This document shows, piece by piece, positions 6,081-6,337 of a DNA stretch of 6,337 nt (position 1 is its first letter; every line of letters starts with the position of its first letter). The stretch spans positions 1-6,337 of the forward strand of contig CAJXJG010000103.1 in the NCBI GenBank assembly GCA_913054425.1, read 5' to 3'. The DNA is from an uncultured Fidelibacterota bacterium. GTDB taxonomy: Bacteria > Fidelibacterota > Marinisomatia > Marinisomatales > UBA8229. A program made the translations under genes and the position numbers. The notes beneath the pieces are model-generated. The model did no database searches. It was given only the letters and a program-made list of their open reading frames with translations, and had not been told where the DNA came from.

Positions 6081-6337
6081 TTAATCAATAGAAAAATAAT
6101 TTGCTGACTGATAGACGCCGGTTGTCTGTTTAACGATTTGCATCAACACATCATTCGCCAAAGAACTAGCGCCAAATCGAAATAAATCAGCATGCAGCCA
6201 ATCTTGGCCCAATATTTCTTTTACCATTACAAGATATTGAATTGCCAGTTTTGACTTGCTGATTCCGCCGGCAGGTTTCATTCCGATTTTTTTGCCTGTT
6301 TTCTTATAATAATCACGAATTGCTTCCAGCATAACAA
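6081..6337 (-). CDS. deoC: Deoxyribose-phosphate aldolase, C-terminal part (cut by window edge)
   Basis: DeoC is a class I aldolase that cleaves 2-deoxyribose-5-phosphate to glyceraldehyde-3-phosphate and acetaldehyde in the cytosol. About 85 C-terminal residues are visible; the frame is open to the right edge. Counting from the Met at 6332, K19 in GMKPAGGI (17-24, codon at 6276-6278) matches the active-site Lys201 of the E. coli enzyme, and FRFGASSL (51-58, bases 6159-6182) is the phosphate-binding segment. The helix before GMKPAGGI (VMLEAIRD) matches IMMEVIRD of the E. coli enzyme and continues in frame past the Met, so that Met is internal and not the start. The Schiff-base Lys (E. coli 167) lies beyond the window. 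The C-terminus (NYFSID then TAA) looks intact and complete. It is the first visible gene of a minus-strand operon leading to the oxidoreductase, the ALDH pair and the purine nucleoside phosphorylase. The operon promoter must lie to the right of the window. Confidence 0.93.
   Translation of the reverse strand, partial: VMLEAIRDYYKKTGKKIGMKPAGGISKSKLAIQYLVMVKEILGQDWLHADLFRFGASSLANDVLMQIVKQTTGVYQSANYFSID

Noticed and set aside
6062..6088. Longer start (TTG at 6088) for the MDR oxidoreductase
   Set aside because: It would overlap the end of deoC. The ATG at 6061 has AGGA at good spacing and gives the usual MDR N-terminus.
6330..6332. Met codon as the start of a small 83-residue protein at the right edge
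   Set aside because: The frame stays open to the window edge and the sequence around it matches the middle of a DeoC helix (VMLEAIRD), so this is an internal Met of a cut deoC gene.

Overview
The window holds six protein-coding genes packed almost end to end, five of them on the minus strand. It looks like an ordinary chromosomal segment of a moderately AT-rich bacterium. I see no RNA genes, mobile elements, CRISPR arrays or long non-coding stretches. The largest gap between genes is 71 bases. The genes fit a Gram-negative member of the Fibrobacteres-Chlorobi-Bacteroidetes assemblage or a neighbour such as Marinimicrobia or Calditrichota. That placement rests on general resemblance only and is weak.

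Left edge, plus strand: the 3' part of a gene for a small membrane protein of unknown function, with a single C-terminal transmembrane helix. It converges, with a one-base gap, on a minus-strand gene for a TrmA/RlmD-type rRNA uracil-C5 methyltransferase. A good sigma-70-like promoter sits in the 71-base gap in front of the methyltransferase gene, so that gene is probably transcribed separately from the operon upstream.

From about 1982 to the right edge there is a tight minus-strand operon. In transcription order it reads deoC (deoxyribose-phosphate aldolase, cut by the window edge), a zinc-free MDR-family oxidoreductase, a full-length aldehyde dehydrogenase, a short aldehyde dehydrogenase-like protein without a catalytic domain, and a purine nucleoside phosphorylase. 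Gaps are 19 or 14 bases, or 4-base overlaps. The pathway is coherent. The phosphorylase releases deoxyribose-1-phosphate from purine deoxynucleosides. After isomerisation by a phosphopentomutase not seen here, DeoC cleaves deoxyribose-5-phosphate to glyceraldehyde-3-phosphate and acetaldehyde. The aldehyde dehydrogenase can then oxidise the acetaldehyde.

The most interesting point is the aldehyde dehydrogenase pair. The 480-residue and 287-residue proteins correspond in order and size to the two halves of ALDH16, which is normally one polypeptide of about 770-800 residues: an active ALDH module followed by a degenerate, cysteine-less module. Here the halves are separate genes, each with its own ribosome binding site. 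The second point is the oxidoreductase between deoC and the ALDH pair. It is markedly more AT-rich than its neighbours (about 34% GC against about 40-43%) and looks like a later insertion into the operon.
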